DNA of 64,000 bases from contig CAKQNT010000009.1 of NCBI GenBank assembly GCA_934255405.1, positions 4,056 through 68,055 on the forward strand. The letters are read 5' to 3'. Below the pieces are notes generated by a model. That model was not told the origin of the DNA, searched no databases, and saw only the letters and a list, made by a program, of their open reading frames with translations. This document shows, one piece after another, positions 18,050 to 26,553 of this stretch (the first letter of the stretch is position 1; every line of letters begins with the position of its first letter). Source of the DNA: an uncultured Alphaproteobacteria bacterium. GTDB lineage: Bacteria > Pseudomonadota > Alphaproteobacteria > RF32 > CAG-239. The position numbers and the translations under genes were made by a program.

Positions 18050-18649
18050 TTATTTAATCTTGCTCTTGAGGTTGGCGATCAGAGCATCTACGCCGCCTTT
18101 GTTGTTTTTGATAAAAGCGGTGTATTCATTGCGGGCGGTAATGGCCAGACTGACGTTTTCAATAATGATATCAACAACCTTATACTGTCCATTTTTTTCA
18201 CGCACGCGCCAAACAACTTTGGCCGGCTCGCCCTGCTCCATCGGCACTACAGAATTAACAAACACCTGTCCGGTGGAGTTAGAAGGAGCGGTTCCTTTGA
18301 AAATGAACTGTTTGCCCTTAAACTCATCAAAGCGTTTTGACCAGGTGCTGACATTGAGCTGACGATACACTTTGATAAACTCTTTGCGCTGATCGGCGGT
18401 AGCGGTGCGCCAGTTGCGCCCCAACACAAACTGTCCGATAAAATCCAAATCCAACGCCTCATTAAACAGCTTGGCAAAACGCTTGTCTTTTTCTGCCTGC
18501 GGCACATTGGCATTGATTATTTGCTCAATACCTTCAGCGGTTACATTTTTAACAAAATTTTCAGCTTTAGCGGCATCTACTTCAGCCTGAGCACTACCGG
18601 CAAAAAGCAACATTGCAACAAACAAAATTTTTAACAAATTTTTGATCAT
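18050..18649 (-). CDS. mlaC: phospholipid transport periplasmic protein MlaC
   Basis: 199 residues with a cleavable signal peptide (MIKNLLKILFVAMLLFAGSAQAE). The mature protein matches the MlaC/Ttg2D family: ALDLDFIGQFVLGRNWRTAT, then FIKVYRQLNVSTWSKRF, and the C-terminal WRVREKNGQYKVVDIIIENV. It carries phospholipids between the outer-membrane MlaA complex and the inner-membrane MlaFEDB transporter, keeping lipid asymmetry. It lies 23 bp downstream of mlaA on the same strand. The mlaFED genes are not in the window. Confidence 0.93.
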   Translation of the reverse strand: MIKNLLKILFVAMLLFAGSAQAEVDAAKAENFVKNVTAEGIEQIINANVPQAEKDKRFAKLFNEALDLDFIGQFVLGRNWRTATADQRKEFIKVYRQLNVSTWSKRFDEFKGKQFIFKGTAPSNSTGQVFVNSVVPMEQGEPAKVVWRVREKNGQYKVVDIIIENVSLAITARNEYTAFIKNNKGGVDALIANLKSKIK

Positions 18650-18672
18650 ATTAGTCTGGCTCCTGTTAGGGG

Positions 18673-19440
18673 TTATTCTTCTTCGACATCAAAGTCAAAG
18701 TCATAGGCTGCAGCCTCCGGCGCATTGGCAAAGCGGCATTTCAGCTTGCTCTGGTTTTGACGATAAGCCGAACGCATGGTTGAATAAAAATCAACCGAAT
18801 TATGCTTTAGGTCTTTATACAATCCCTCGTAATTTTCGGCAACAGAAATATATTTGACCGCATTGTAGGAATAGCTGATTTTGTCATGAACATTGGCATC
18901 ATTTCTGGTTGCCCAATATACAGGGTCTGCCACCGCATCAACCAAAGTTCCGGTTATGCCGCGGGGAGTGCTGGCGCCAATAAACGGCACAACCACATAC
19001 GGTCCTTCGGTCACGCACCAGCTGGCCAATGTCTCGTTAAACGAAGTCTGCGACGGTTTAAGATTCCACCCCTGAGCAACATCATACATACCGCCCAAGC
19101 CCATGGTGGTATTGAGTGCAAAGCGCCCCAAGTTTGTCAGCGAATCGGCAAACTCCAGTTGCAACAAATGGTTGGCGGCAGAAACCGGCTCTTTGAGGTT
19201 GGCAACAAAGGTTCTGACACGTTCACGCACGCTGGGAGTGGTTATTTTGCGATATCCTTTGGCAATCGGGAACATAACGTGTTCATAGAATCCGTCATTA
19301 AAAGCAAAAATCTTGCGATTTGCGCTCTCATAAGGATCAAATGTTGCTTCGGGACGTTGGAGCTGACCGTTGAAAGCGCATGCAGAAGTAAGCGCAATTG
19401 CAGACACGGCAACTAAGTTTTTTAGCGATTTAATGGACAC
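18673..19440 (-). CDS. mlaA: outer-membrane lipid asymmetry lipoprotein MlaA (VacJ)
   Basis: 255 residues from a GTG start at 19440, chosen because GAGG lies about 5 nt before it and the signal MSIKSLKNLVAVSAIALTSACAF then has the normal length (lipobox Cys). The frame is open to an ATG 18 codons further upstream. Family signatures: DPYESANRKIFAFND, FPIAKGYRKITTP, NLKEPVSAANHLLQ, RFALNTTMGLGGMYDVA and the GPYVVVPFIGASTPRG block. It removes mislocalised phospholipid from the outer leaflet and passes it to MlaC, encoded next. The C-terminus is acidic (DFDFDVEEE). Confidence 0.93.
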   Translation of the reverse strand: MSIKSLKNLVAVSAIALTSACAFNGQLQRPEATFDPYESANRKIFAFNDGFYEHVMFPIAKGYRKITTPSVRERVRTFVANLKEPVSAANHLLQLEFADSLTNLGRFALNTTMGLGGMYDVAQGWNLKPSQTSFNETLASWCVTEGPYVVVPFIGASTPRGITGTLVDAVADPVYWATRNDANVHDKISYSYNAVKYISVAENYEGLYKDLKHNSVDFYSTMRSAYRQNQSKLKCRFANAPEAAAYDFDFDVEEE

Positions 19441-19628
19441 TGCGGCCTCTTTTCTATTATTTATCCTAGCGCTAATATAGCATTTTATTTGCATAAATCA
19501 ATAAATTTTCAGCCGTTTTCTGCAGATGATTTTTTTTGTTACAATGCGGAAATTTTTTGTGTTTTGCCATTGCCGACAAAGCGACTTAAGATGTGGCTCA
19601 GTTGAAACTTGTATGAGGATATGAAACT

Positions 19629-20789
19629 ATGACTAACAAACCTGCAAAACCGATTATGTTGTTTGACTGCAAAACATCTCAGAACATTATCGGACGCAAT
19701 AATTTTTTGGATGCTTTCGGCAAAATCTTGGATCATGGCGCATATTGTCAGGGACCGGAAACCAGAGAATTAGATGAAAAATTGGCCGCATACGCCGGCA
19801 CTAAGTATTGCTCAACCTGCGGTTCCGGCACCGATGCGCTGACTTTGGCGCTGATGGCTTGGGATGTTAAACCCGGCGATGCCGTGTTTGTTTCGTCTTT
19901 CACATTTGTCGCATCTGCAGAGGCTCCGGTTTTGTTGGGCGCAACCCCGATTTTTGTAGACTCCGATCCCAATACCTTCAATATGGATCCCAAAGATTTG
20001 CAGCGCGCTATTGATGAAGTTAAAAAAGAAGGCAAACTCAAGCTTAAGGCGGTTATTGCGGTTGATATCTTCGGTTCTCCGTGCGATTATGATGAAATTA
20101 GTAAAATTGCCCACAATAACGGAATGAAAGTGCTTTCTGACTCATGTCAATCTTTTGGTTCGGTATACAACGGCAAGCACGCCGGCTCTATCGCCGATAT
20201 GACCGCCACATCATTCTACCCGACTAAACCTCTGGGTTGCTATGGTGACGGCGGCGCGGTATTCACCAACAGCAATGAAGAAAATGAACTGGTTAAATCC
20301 TGCCGCGTTCACGGTATGAGCCCTGCAGATCATTATGACAACGTTCGTTTAGGCATGACCGGTCGCATGAACTCTTTTCAGGGTGCGGTTTTGTTGCTCA
20401 AACTGACTGTTTTTGATCAGGAACTTAAGGATCGAGCTCGCGTAGCCAACCGCTATGACAATGAGTTGGACAGCTACTTCGGCAAACAAAAAATCCTGCC
20501 TAACTGCAAATCTGCATACGCTCTGTACACCATTCATTGCGAAGATCGCGATGAGTTGATGGCATACCTCAAAGAAAATGGTATTCCGTGCGGCGCATAT
20601 TATCCACGTCCGGTTAACACTCAGACAGCTTATGCAAAATGGAACAACCGTTCTTTGCCGGTTTGTGAGAAACTTTCTAAAACCGTTCTGTCTATCCCGA
20701 TGACTCCGTATCTGGACAACGAGGATTTGGACTATGTCATTAAGACAATGAACGAATTTGCTGCTAAAAAGGCTAAAAAAGCTGCCTAA
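19629..20789 (+). CDS. DegT/DnrJ/EryC1/StrS-family sugar aminotransferase
   Basis: 386 residues, a PLP-dependent type I fold. It shows GSGTDALTLALMAWDVKPGD, SSFTFVASAEAPVLLGA, AVDIFGSPCDYDEI (Asp for the PLP nitrogen) and the lysine loop SFYPTKPLGCYGDGGA. Such enzymes aminate nucleotide-linked ketosugars for O-antigen or surface glycans, or for flagellin glycosylation. The product here is not deducible. It is monocistronic, with a hairpin terminator after it. The C-terminus is Lys/Ala rich (AAKKAKKAA). Confidence 0.9.
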   Translation: MTNKPAKPIMLFDCKTSQNIIGRNNFLDAFGKILDHGAYCQGPETRELDEKLAAYAGTKYCSTCGSGTDALTLALMAWDVKPGDAVFVSSFTFVASAEAPVLLGATPIFVDSDPNTFNMDPKDLQRAIDEVKKEGKLKLKAVIAVDIFGSPCDYDEISKIAHNNGMKVLSDSCQSFGSVYNGKHAGSIADMTATSFYPTKPLGCYGDGGAVFTNSNEENELVKSCRVHGMSPADHYDNVRLGMTGRMNSFQGAVLLLKLTVFDQELKDRARVANRYDNELDSYFGKQKILPNCKSAYALYTIHCEDRDELMAYLKENGIPCGAYYPRPVNTQTAYAKWNNRSLPVCEKLSKTVLSIPMTPYLDNEDLDYVIKTMNEFAAKKAKKAA

Positions 20790-20817
20790 TAAGGTCTGCT
20801 AATAAACCTCAAACAAG

Positions 20818-20860
20818 AACAGCCCCGGTGGCACGTTGGTGTCGCTCGGGCTGTTTCTTT
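20818..20860. terminator. terminator between aminotransferase and glycosylase genes
   Basis: Stem AACAGCCC (20818-20825) / GGGCTGTT (20848-20855) with a 22-nt loop, then TTTCTTTAT. It lies between two convergent genes. Confidence 0.6.
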
Positions 20861-20863
20861 ATA

Positions 20864-21481
20864 TCAGGGCTGCCAATTGTTGTTGCCGACATACCATAAA
20901 TAAAACGAGGCAATCGTGGCATAAGGATGATAAACTGAACTAAGATGCAAAAAATCTTTTTTGCTAAGCTTATCTATTTTGTACAACAATTCCATACCTT
21001 TGCGAATGCCAAAGTCATTGTAGCTGATAACATCTGATCGCGATAGTGAAAATATCAGCAACATCTCTGCCGTCCAGCGCCCTACTCCGGGCAAAGCGGT
21101 TAATTGGGCAATAATTTCCTCATCGGACAATTTATCCAGAGCGGCAAAATTTATAGTGCCGTCAATTGCCGCTGCCACAGCAGATTGAATATAGCGCACT
21201 TTGTTTTGGCTTAGTCCGCAGGCAGCCAGAGAATCGGCAGAGATCTTTTGTAATGCCTGCGGAGTGACTTTGCCTCTGCACAAACCCTCTACCCGAGCGC
21301 GAATGGTGTCTGCCGCTTTGCCGGAAATCTGTTGCGATATAATGGAAGATATCAATGAAGCAAAGATATCGGGATTAAGTCGGCGTTCTATTTTGCCTAC
21401 AGCCGCAATCACCGCGGCTAATTTCGGGTCTGCCGCCGAAAGATAATCTAATTCTTTTTGCCCATAGGGAAAGTTGCACAT
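20864..21481 (-). CDS. DNA-3-methyladenine glycosylase II, HhH-GPD superfamily
   Basis: 205 residues. A helix-hairpin-helix plus GPD motif is seen as ALPGVGRWTAEMLLIFSLSRSDVISYNDFG, where the last Asp is the catalytic residue of AlkA-type enzymes. SLISSIISQQISGKAADTI upstream is the usual AlkA/MPG2 helix. It excises alkylated purines in base-excision repair. It lacks the N-terminal AlkA_N domain of E. coli AlkA (282 aa), so it is the short form common in other bacteria. I see no SOS or Ada-type box upstream. Confidence 0.88.
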   Translation of the reverse strand: MCNFPYGQKELDYLSAADPKLAAVIAAVGKIERRLNPDIFASLISSIISQQISGKAADTIRARVEGLCRGKVTPQALQKISADSLAACGLSQNKVRYIQSAVAAAIDGTINFAALDKLSDEEIIAQLTALPGVGRWTAEMLLIFSLSRSDVISYNDFGIRKGMELLYKIDKLSKKDFLHLSSVYHPYATIASFYLWYVGNNNWQP

Positions 21482-21593
21482 TGCCTTATCCTTTCTGATT
21501 TTTAATACAGATAAAACAAATTTTAGCGAGAAACAACCATTTATTAAAACATTAGAGTTATAGTGTTGTTACATTTAATAAAGGAGAAAAGAA

Positions 21594-21758
21594 ATGAAAG
21601 CATTGGTTTATCTGGTGATACTGGCAGGATTGGCCTATGGCGGTAAATATCTTTATGATCAGGGATATTTTGACTCGTTTATGGAAAGTTTCAGCAACAC
21701 GGCCGAACGCACCGGCGATTTTGTAACCGATAAAGCGGTCAAAGAAGCCAATTATTAA
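21594..21758 (+). CDS. small membrane protein, 54 aa
   Basis: Reads MKALVYLVILAGLAYGGKYL... and ends KAVKEANY. AAGGAG lies 7 nt before ATG 21594, an ideal ribosome site. Residues 3-20 form one hydrophobic segment and the rest is a polar, mildly amphipathic tail (DSFMESFSNTAERTGDFVTD). The family is unknown. It is probably a single-pass inner-membrane peptide. Confidence 0.6.
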   Translation: MKALVYLVILAGLAYGGKYLYDQGYFDSFMESFSNTAERTGDFVTDKAVKEANY

Positions 21759-21854
21759 ACCGGTCAGATAACATTAATAAAAAAATATCCTTAAATGCAA
21801 TTTTTAACTGGACAAGCTCAAAAATATGCATTATAAGACTTTTCGTTATCTGAT

Positions 21855-21930
<76 letters not shown>

Positions 21931-21938
21931 TTTCAAAT

Positions 21939-21966
21939 AAGTGCCTTTTTATAGGCACTTTTTTTG
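21939..21966 (+). terminator. terminator of tRNA-Phe
   Basis: Stem AAGTGCCT / AGGCACTT with a 6-nt loop and a seven-T tail, 8 nt past the tRNA. Confidence 0.88.
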
Positions 21967-22090
21967 TGCTCTTGCCAATCAGACTTCTCTTGCGCTCGTC
22001 TTCTTGGGGACGGGCCTCGCTTTGGAACCTAATTTCGCTGCGGCTCCTCTTTCTCGCCTTGCTCAATAAGGTTTTCAAAGATGTTTGGGA

Positions 22091-23308
22091 TTATCGCATT
22101 TTTGAGCCCATCGCTTTGAGTTTCATTATTTTGAGCTCTTTTTCAGTTATTGGTTTTTCGCCACCTTCTTTTCTACCTTTTTTCCTGAGCCATCGATGCA
22201 CGGCCTTGCGATTTTTTGGATTTTGAAAGTTGCGTGCAATCACTTCCTTATTGGCAACTTCTATTGCGATTTTTCGTTGACGCTCTTGAGTATTGAAATT
22301 CTTTAGCTGTTGCAATTCTTCAACTTTTTGACGTGCTTCCAACTTCGCTTTTTCAGATTCAAGATTTTTGGCATAAGAAACTAATTCATCGTCTTCATTA
22401 AAAAAGATTAACTGATCAGGATATTGTTGTGATACCTGTTTCATCGCTGATTTCCGAGTTATTCCGATACCGCGCAATTCATTTATTTTATCATAAATCA
22501 TTCTTTTATCTTTTATATTGGGAATAAAATATACCGGAATATCCCAACCTCCCTGATTTCTGGGAGATGTCATATCTATAATGGAAAAAGGTCCCTCTAC
22601 CTGAAGAATTTTTGCTTTTGCAGCGGATTCATATTCATTGGTAAATGTGCCGTCAAGAGCCACGTTGGGCTTAAATGTATCTTTATCTACTTCATAGCGA
22701 TATGACAAAGCCTGCTTATCAAGAAATTCTGTCGGCTGGCAACCGCTAATCAAGGCTGCCTTTTCATCCATAAATATACTTACTTTCTCACCATTTTTTT
22801 GCGATACAGAACTAGGTTTGATAACATATTGAGATTCTTTCTCTGAAGAAGCATAGCATAGAGGTTTATTTATTTTTTCTGATATGGCATTCCCTATTTT
22901 TTGGGGGTGCGGGGCTATAAAATCACCAATTTCAATTGGCGGTATCTGGCTGAAATGATACAAATGCTGGGTGTTATCCATAATTTCCTGACAACGTTTT
23001 TCTCTTAATTCTTCCAGATGCCGCATATAATGGGGAAAGTAATCTTCTCCTACTATTAATTTGAGGAGATTATCTCTGGCGGCTTCGTGCTCTCTCAGAA
23101 ATTCCAAGATAGGCTTGTTGGTTGTATTGGTGTGAAATTTGTCGTTTGCGGACGTAACCTTAGAAAACAGATATTGCCCAAAAGTTTGATTGGAAAAAAA
23201 TGATGTGAAATTTGGAGATTGTTTAGACAAATACAAGCTTTTCTCTTCAAAATTCAGTTTTTGAAGATCTTCTGCAATTTGTTGAAGGCTTGGCTCATAT
23301 TCTTTCAT
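22091..23308 (-). CDS. unrecognised 405-aa protein beside tRNA-Phe
   Basis: I do not recognise this protein. It starts at ATG 23308 after GGGGAAG. It is soluble-looking, with no signal peptide or membrane span. The middle part (about 225-300) has a beta-rich look (VEGPFSIIDMTSPRNQGGWD, IPVYFIPNIKDKRMIYDKI). From about residue 310 it is helical and charged (LESEKAKLEARQKVEELQQ), ending in a very basic tail (RKAVHRWLRKKGRKEGGEK) that could bind nucleic acid. Composition is AT-rich. Its place just 3' of tRNA-Phe suggests accessory, transferred DNA, but I see no integrase. Confidence 0.7.
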   Translation of the reverse strand: MKEYEPSLQQIAEDLQKLNFEEKSLYLSKQSPNFTSFFSNQTFGQYLFSKVTSANDKFHTNTTNKPILEFLREHEAARDNLLKLIVGEDYFPHYMRHLEELREKRCQEIMDNTQHLYHFSQIPPIEIGDFIAPHPQKIGNAISEKINKPLCYASSEKESQYVIKPSSVSQKNGEKVSIFMDEKAALISGCQPTEFLDKQALSYRYEVDKDTFKPNVALDGTFTNEYESAAKAKILQVEGPFSIIDMTSPRNQGGWDIPVYFIPNIKDKRMIYDKINELRGIGITRKSAMKQVSQQYPDQLIFFNEDDELVSYAKNLESEKAKLEARQKVEELQQLKNFNTQERQRKIAIEVANKEVIARNFQNPKNRKAVHRWLRKKGRKEGGEKPITEKELKIMKLKAMGSKMR

Positions 23309-23443
23309 ATTCTTCCCCTTTTTTTGATATTATCACAAAAACTGAATATTGTACAGCATTCCATTGGGGCAATAAGACAATATGCGCATCAAAACACGCC
23401 GACATGGTTTTGTTGTTTTAAGATTATTGAGATATTTTGCAAA

Positions 23444-23480
23444 AAAAGCGGCCTCTTATTGAAATTAAGAAGCCGCTTTT
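23444..23480. terminator. bidirectional terminator
   Basis: Stem AAAAGCGGC (23444-23452) / GCCGCTTTT (23472-23480), with inner pairing TCTTA/TAAGA. T-runs occur on both strands. It lies 3 bp past the stop of the minus-strand lipoprotein gene. Confidence 0.8.
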
Positions 23481-23482
23481 GA

Positions 23483-23866
23483 TCACTCGTATATAACGTT
23501 GACCTTTATCTTGCGTCTATCGGTCTCGATAGACTCAAGACTCCAGGTCTTGATTTTATCGCCCTTGGGGACGAAGATAGAGAACATACGAGAGAAGTCA
23601 TTGAAAATGACATCCACGTTTCTGCTCTCTTTGCAGAGAACTTGAACATCAGTTATCTTCTCGCCCTTTCTGACGTAGACGTTAACTGTGTCATCACCCT
23701 CGTGAAGCACAATGATTTCATACTTCTGTATGGAATCGTTGTAAGCTCGCGCTTCATTGAGATGTTTTATCGAAAGCTCCTCAAGCTTTCGTAAATCTCT
23801 GCTCTCTCGCTGATTGCATGAACATATACACATGCAAAGAGCAATGAAAAATAAAATCTGTTTCAT
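23483..23866 (-). CDS. putative lipoprotein, 127 aa
   Basis: A lipoprotein signal (MKQILFFIALCMCICSCNQR) has its lipobox cysteine at 17, preceded by two further cysteines. The mature part is a short helix (LRKLEELSIKHLNEARAYND) followed by a beta-rich domain (YEIIVLHEGDDTVNVYVRKG, VFKDFS-like VIFNDFSRMF, KIKVNVIYE). No family is assigned. The codon choice (CTC, CGA, ATC and GAC more frequent) seems different from its AT-rich neighbours, which could reflect transfer. It has its own terminator. Confidence 0.65.
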   Translation of the reverse strand: MKQILFFIALCMCICSCNQRESRDLRKLEELSIKHLNEARAYNDSIQKYEIIVLHEGDDTVNVYVRKGEKITDVQVLCKESRNVDVIFNDFSRMFSIFVPKGDKIKTWSLESIETDRRKIKVNVIYE

Positions 23867-24058
23867 TTTGTGTTTTTTTAATATGTAAATAATGTGTTCT
23901 TGTGTGAGTTATAGCATATTTTGATTAATAAAACAATCATTAATATTATCAAATCGCAAAATATCGAAATTTGCTTACTAATCAGACCGGCATAAAACTT
24001 TAAGATGTTTCGGACAAATATAACCCCTCATATTGCAGAGGCTTGAGACAAAGTAAAC

Positions 24059-24505
24059 TTACTCCACCGGAATTTGAGGAGTGAGAGCGGCAGCTGAGGT
24101 ATAATTTTTGTTAGGCAGCCAGGTTTGATTTCTGCCCAAAAAAGCTATTTTTCCTCTGACAATCAGATTATCTCCATCGCGCCACATTTCACAGCCATAA
24201 ACTTTTCCTTTGGCCGGATCCAAAATCTCTCCGCCGCTATATTTATCTCCATCTTTTTGCAGATTCCAAGCAATATCCAAACCTATAATTTTGGGAGCAC
24301 CTGCAATTTTGGCTGTAGCATCTTTATTCTTGAAGAGCTCAATCACACGTGCATAATATTTACCATCGTATTCATAAACCCGAACCACGCTTTTTTGAGT
24401 ATTTGTTTCATCATCAATAGTAGTCCAATATCCCTCAATCGGTTCTGCGGCAACAGCTAATTTGCTGAAAAATAAAACTGATAACAAAACAATTATTTTC
24501 TTCAT
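24059..24505 (-). CDS. DUF2147 family secreted protein
   Basis: 148 residues with a signal peptide (MKKIIVLLSVLFFSKLAVAAEP). The mature protein matches DUF2147 (lipocalin-like beta barrel): IEGYWTTIDDETNTQKSVVRV, a middle GLDIAWNLQKDGDKYSGGEILDP with the conserved WN/GG-I-LDPxxGK pattern, YGCEMWRDGDNLIVRGKI and FLGRNQTW. Members are periplasmic or outer-membrane associated, and their ligand is unknown. It is monocistronic. Confidence 0.85.
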   Translation of the reverse strand: MKKIIVLLSVLFFSKLAVAAEPIEGYWTTIDDETNTQKSVVRVYEYDGKYYARVIELFKNKDATAKIAGAPKIIGLDIAWNLQKDGDKYSGGEILDPAKGKVYGCEMWRDGDNLIVRGKIAFLGRNQTWLPNKNYTSAAALTPQIPVE

Positions 24506-24568
24506 TTAGGTAAACTCCTTCTTTATAAATGCAAACAGAGTAAAACCTAGCGCATTTATTTTATATCG

Positions 24569-24740
24569 TCAATAATTTGGATAATGACCTAATTTGGTTT
24601 TGGGCTCATTGGCGGCAGTAGTTGCGCCAAAATCAAACATTATGCAGGTATGACGACGATAGGCATCATATTTGTGATCCGCAATTGAGCAACTGCCGCC
24701 AACGAATATGTATTTCCGGTGATGTTTGATCTTTGGAACA
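24569..24740 (-). other. start-less open frame with embedded inverted repeat
   Basis: The 354-bp gap between the DUF2147 and DUF2934 genes has no proper gene. On the minus strand a frame without ATG reads KYIFVGGSCSIADHKYDAYR and so on to GHYPNY, stopping at 24569. It looks more protein-like than random but matches nothing I know. It contains an 11-bp inverted repeat, TTGGCGGCAGT at 24609-24619 and ACTGCCGCCAA at 24692-24702, extended by TTGC/GCAA after a 2-nt bulge. It could be a decayed gene fragment or a hairpin RNA. Confidence 0.25.
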
Positions 24741-24859
24741 TTATTGGTAAAATTATTGATTTTATTATAAAAAACAACCGAAAATAAACGCTTTATTAAA
24801 CTTTTATGCGTAATTTATGTATGATTTGAGAAATTTATATTGATATTTGGAGATTACCG

Positions 24860-25186
24860 ATGATTAAATTTAATGATAAAGCTATTGCCGAGGCTGCTTA
24901 TTACATTTGGCAGAACAATGGTTGTCCGGCCAACACCAGCGCTCAGGATTGGGATGCTGCCATTCATCAGCTGAACGCAATGTCTGCTTTGAAAACCGCC
25001 AGCAAAAAATTGGCTTCCAGCCGCGTTATTGCCGCCAAGAAGTCTGTTGCCAGAGCTGCCAGCTTGAAATCTGCAAGTTTTAAGGCTACTGTTTTGAACC
25101 CGAGTTCTTCCAAACTCTCCAGCAGCAAAAACTCTAATAACAGCAAGCTTTCTAACAGCAAAAAGCTTTCTAAAAAGTCCAAATAA
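24860..25186 (+). CDS. DUF2934-like protein with long Ser/Lys tail (paralogue)
   Basis: 108 residues. Residues 1-45 (MIKFNDKAIAEAAYYIWQNN, then GCPANTSAQDWDAAIHQLNA) align closely with the protein at 3870-4118. The tail from residue 50 to the end is almost wholly Ser, Lys, Ala, Leu and Asn (SSKLSSSKNSNNSKLSNSKK), strongly basic and probably disordered. Both paralogues share the layout: GGAG plus ATTACCG/ATCGATT spacer, a single gene and a strong hairpin terminator. This suggests two abundant small basic proteins. Function is unknown. A histone-H1-like chromosomal role is only inference. Confidence 0.75.
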   Translation: MIKFNDKAIAEAAYYIWQNNGCPANTSAQDWDAAIHQLNAMSALKTASKKLASSRVIAAKKSVARAASLKSASFKATVLNPSSSKLSSSKNSNNSKLSNSKKLSKKSK

Positions 25187-25204
25187 TTGCTAAAATGCAA
25201 TCAG

Positions 25205-25231
25205 AAAAGGAGCCTTTGCGGCTCCTTTTTT
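25205..25231 (+). terminator. terminator of DUF2934 paralogue
   Basis: Stem AAAAGGAGCC / GGCTCCTTTT with loop TTTGC and a T-tail. It also lies 12 bp beyond the convergent flgE stop. Confidence 0.88.
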
Positions 25232-25242
25232 ATTGTCTTAGA

Positions 25243-26454
25243 CTAGGTTTTCAAGTCAATCAGCTGTTGCAGCATCTCGTTAGTGGCGGTAAAGCTCTGC
25301 GTGTTTAGGCTATATGCTCGTTGCACCACAATCATATTAGAAAACTCTTCTTCAACATTCACTGCGGACTGCTCCAATGCCTGAGGTTGCAAAATTCCAT
25401 TATTTTCTACAAAGTGAGTGTTGCCGGTCTCGCCGTTGGCCTCAAACAAAGTGCCGTTTATCGGAGTCAAGTTCTCCGGCGCGGTAAACGCCGTTAAAGC
25501 GATTTTGCCAAAGTTATAGGTATCGCCGTTGCTGTAATAGGCTTTGACAACGCCATCTTTATCAATAAAGCTCTTGACAAACTGCCCGCCAGGGGCGCCA
25601 TCCTGCTTGACATAAGTTGTGCCCGGACCGCCGGCCAACTGCGTCATATTGGAAATATCTAAGTGCACATGATTGGCATCACCATCATCCCAAGCAATGC
25701 TGACATCCAAAACCTTTGGTGTTTCAACTTCGCCGCGGCTGTTGAACTGCACCTGAGTTACGCTGCCGGTAGCGGTTCCGCCTTCTACAGAAAAAGAAAG
25801 CTCCCATAAATTTTGCTGTCCTTCAACCTTCTTGAAAATCATATTCATGGTTTCGCCGTCATGAGTGGGAGCATAAACAGTCATGGAATAGCTGCTGCTA
25901 TCGACACCGGTTGCCGGCACGTTGGCGGTAATGGTCAAATCTGTGGTAGGAACCGGCGGCACTTTTTCGGGATACTTAATTACGATATCCTCCGCACTGA
26001 CGCCATATTCATCACGCCCTTCAATTGACGGAAAACCCTGCACTTTTAGTCCGCCGCTGTTAACCAGATAGGTGACACCGCCTTCGGTGCGGGTAGAAAA
26101 ATCGCCGGCACGCGAATAGTACATATTGCCAAAGTTGTCACGTAAAGTGAAAAATGCGTTGCTGTTGCCGGAGATTGCCACGTCATAGTTATTGCCGGTG
26201 GTGGAAACAATTCCGCCGTCCAAAATATTGGTGCGGTCATAATAGCCGACGCCGGCAATATCTGCCCGCGATGAGGCAATTCCGCTGTTGTGCGACTTGA
26301 CTACCGGATTAGAACCCAGCAGGCTGTAAAACATGGTCTGATTGGACTTATAGCCCACGGTGCGCATATTGGCAATATTGGTCGCAACCTCGCCTAATGC
26401 GTGGCCTTGCGCCTCTAATCCCGTCGTGCTGGGCATAAATGAACTGAGTGCCAT
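25243..26454 (-). CDS. flgE: flagellar hook protein FlgE
   Basis: 403 residues. The N-terminal rod/hook signature is MALSSFMPSTTGLEAQGHAL followed by ATNIANMRTVGYKSNQ. The FlgE D1 region shows FFTLRDNFGNMYYSRAGDFS and VNSGGLKVQGF. The C-terminal helix is SAVNVEEEFSNMIVVQRAYS with NTQSFTATNEMLQQLIDLKT. It polymerises into the hook joining rod and filament. No other hook-basal body genes (flgD, fliK) are adjacent, so the flagellar genes of this organism seem scattered. Confidence 0.92.
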   Translation of the reverse strand: MALSSFMPSTTGLEAQGHALGEVATNIANMRTVGYKSNQTMFYSLLGSNPVVKSHNSGIASSRADIAGVGYYDRTNILDGGIVSTTGNNYDVAISGNSNAFFTLRDNFGNMYYSRAGDFSTRTEGGVTYLVNSGGLKVQGFPSIEGRDEYGVSAEDIVIKYPEKVPPVPTTDLTITANVPATGVDSSSYSMTVYAPTHDGETMNMIFKKVEGQQNLWELSFSVEGGTATGSVTQVQFNSRGEVETPKVLDVSIAWDDGDANHVHLDISNMTQLAGGPGTTYVKQDGAPGGQFVKSFIDKDGVVKAYYSNGDTYNFGKIALTAFTAPENLTPINGTLFEANGETGNTHFVENNGILQPQALEQSAVNVEEEFSNMIVVQRAYSLNTQSFTATNEMLQQLIDLKT

Positions 26455-26553
26455 GATATACCTCTCGTTGCATATTGTTTAAACTAACTCACAGGTATAT
26501 ATGCAATTTTTGTGCCAGTTTAGAATTTATATAACACACAGACAAATAAAAGA

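Noticed and set aside
22003..22018. GGGGACGGG downstream of tRNA-Phe as an att-type copy of its T-arm
   Set aside because: Only nine bases match, in inverted orientation. That is too short to claim an attachment site.
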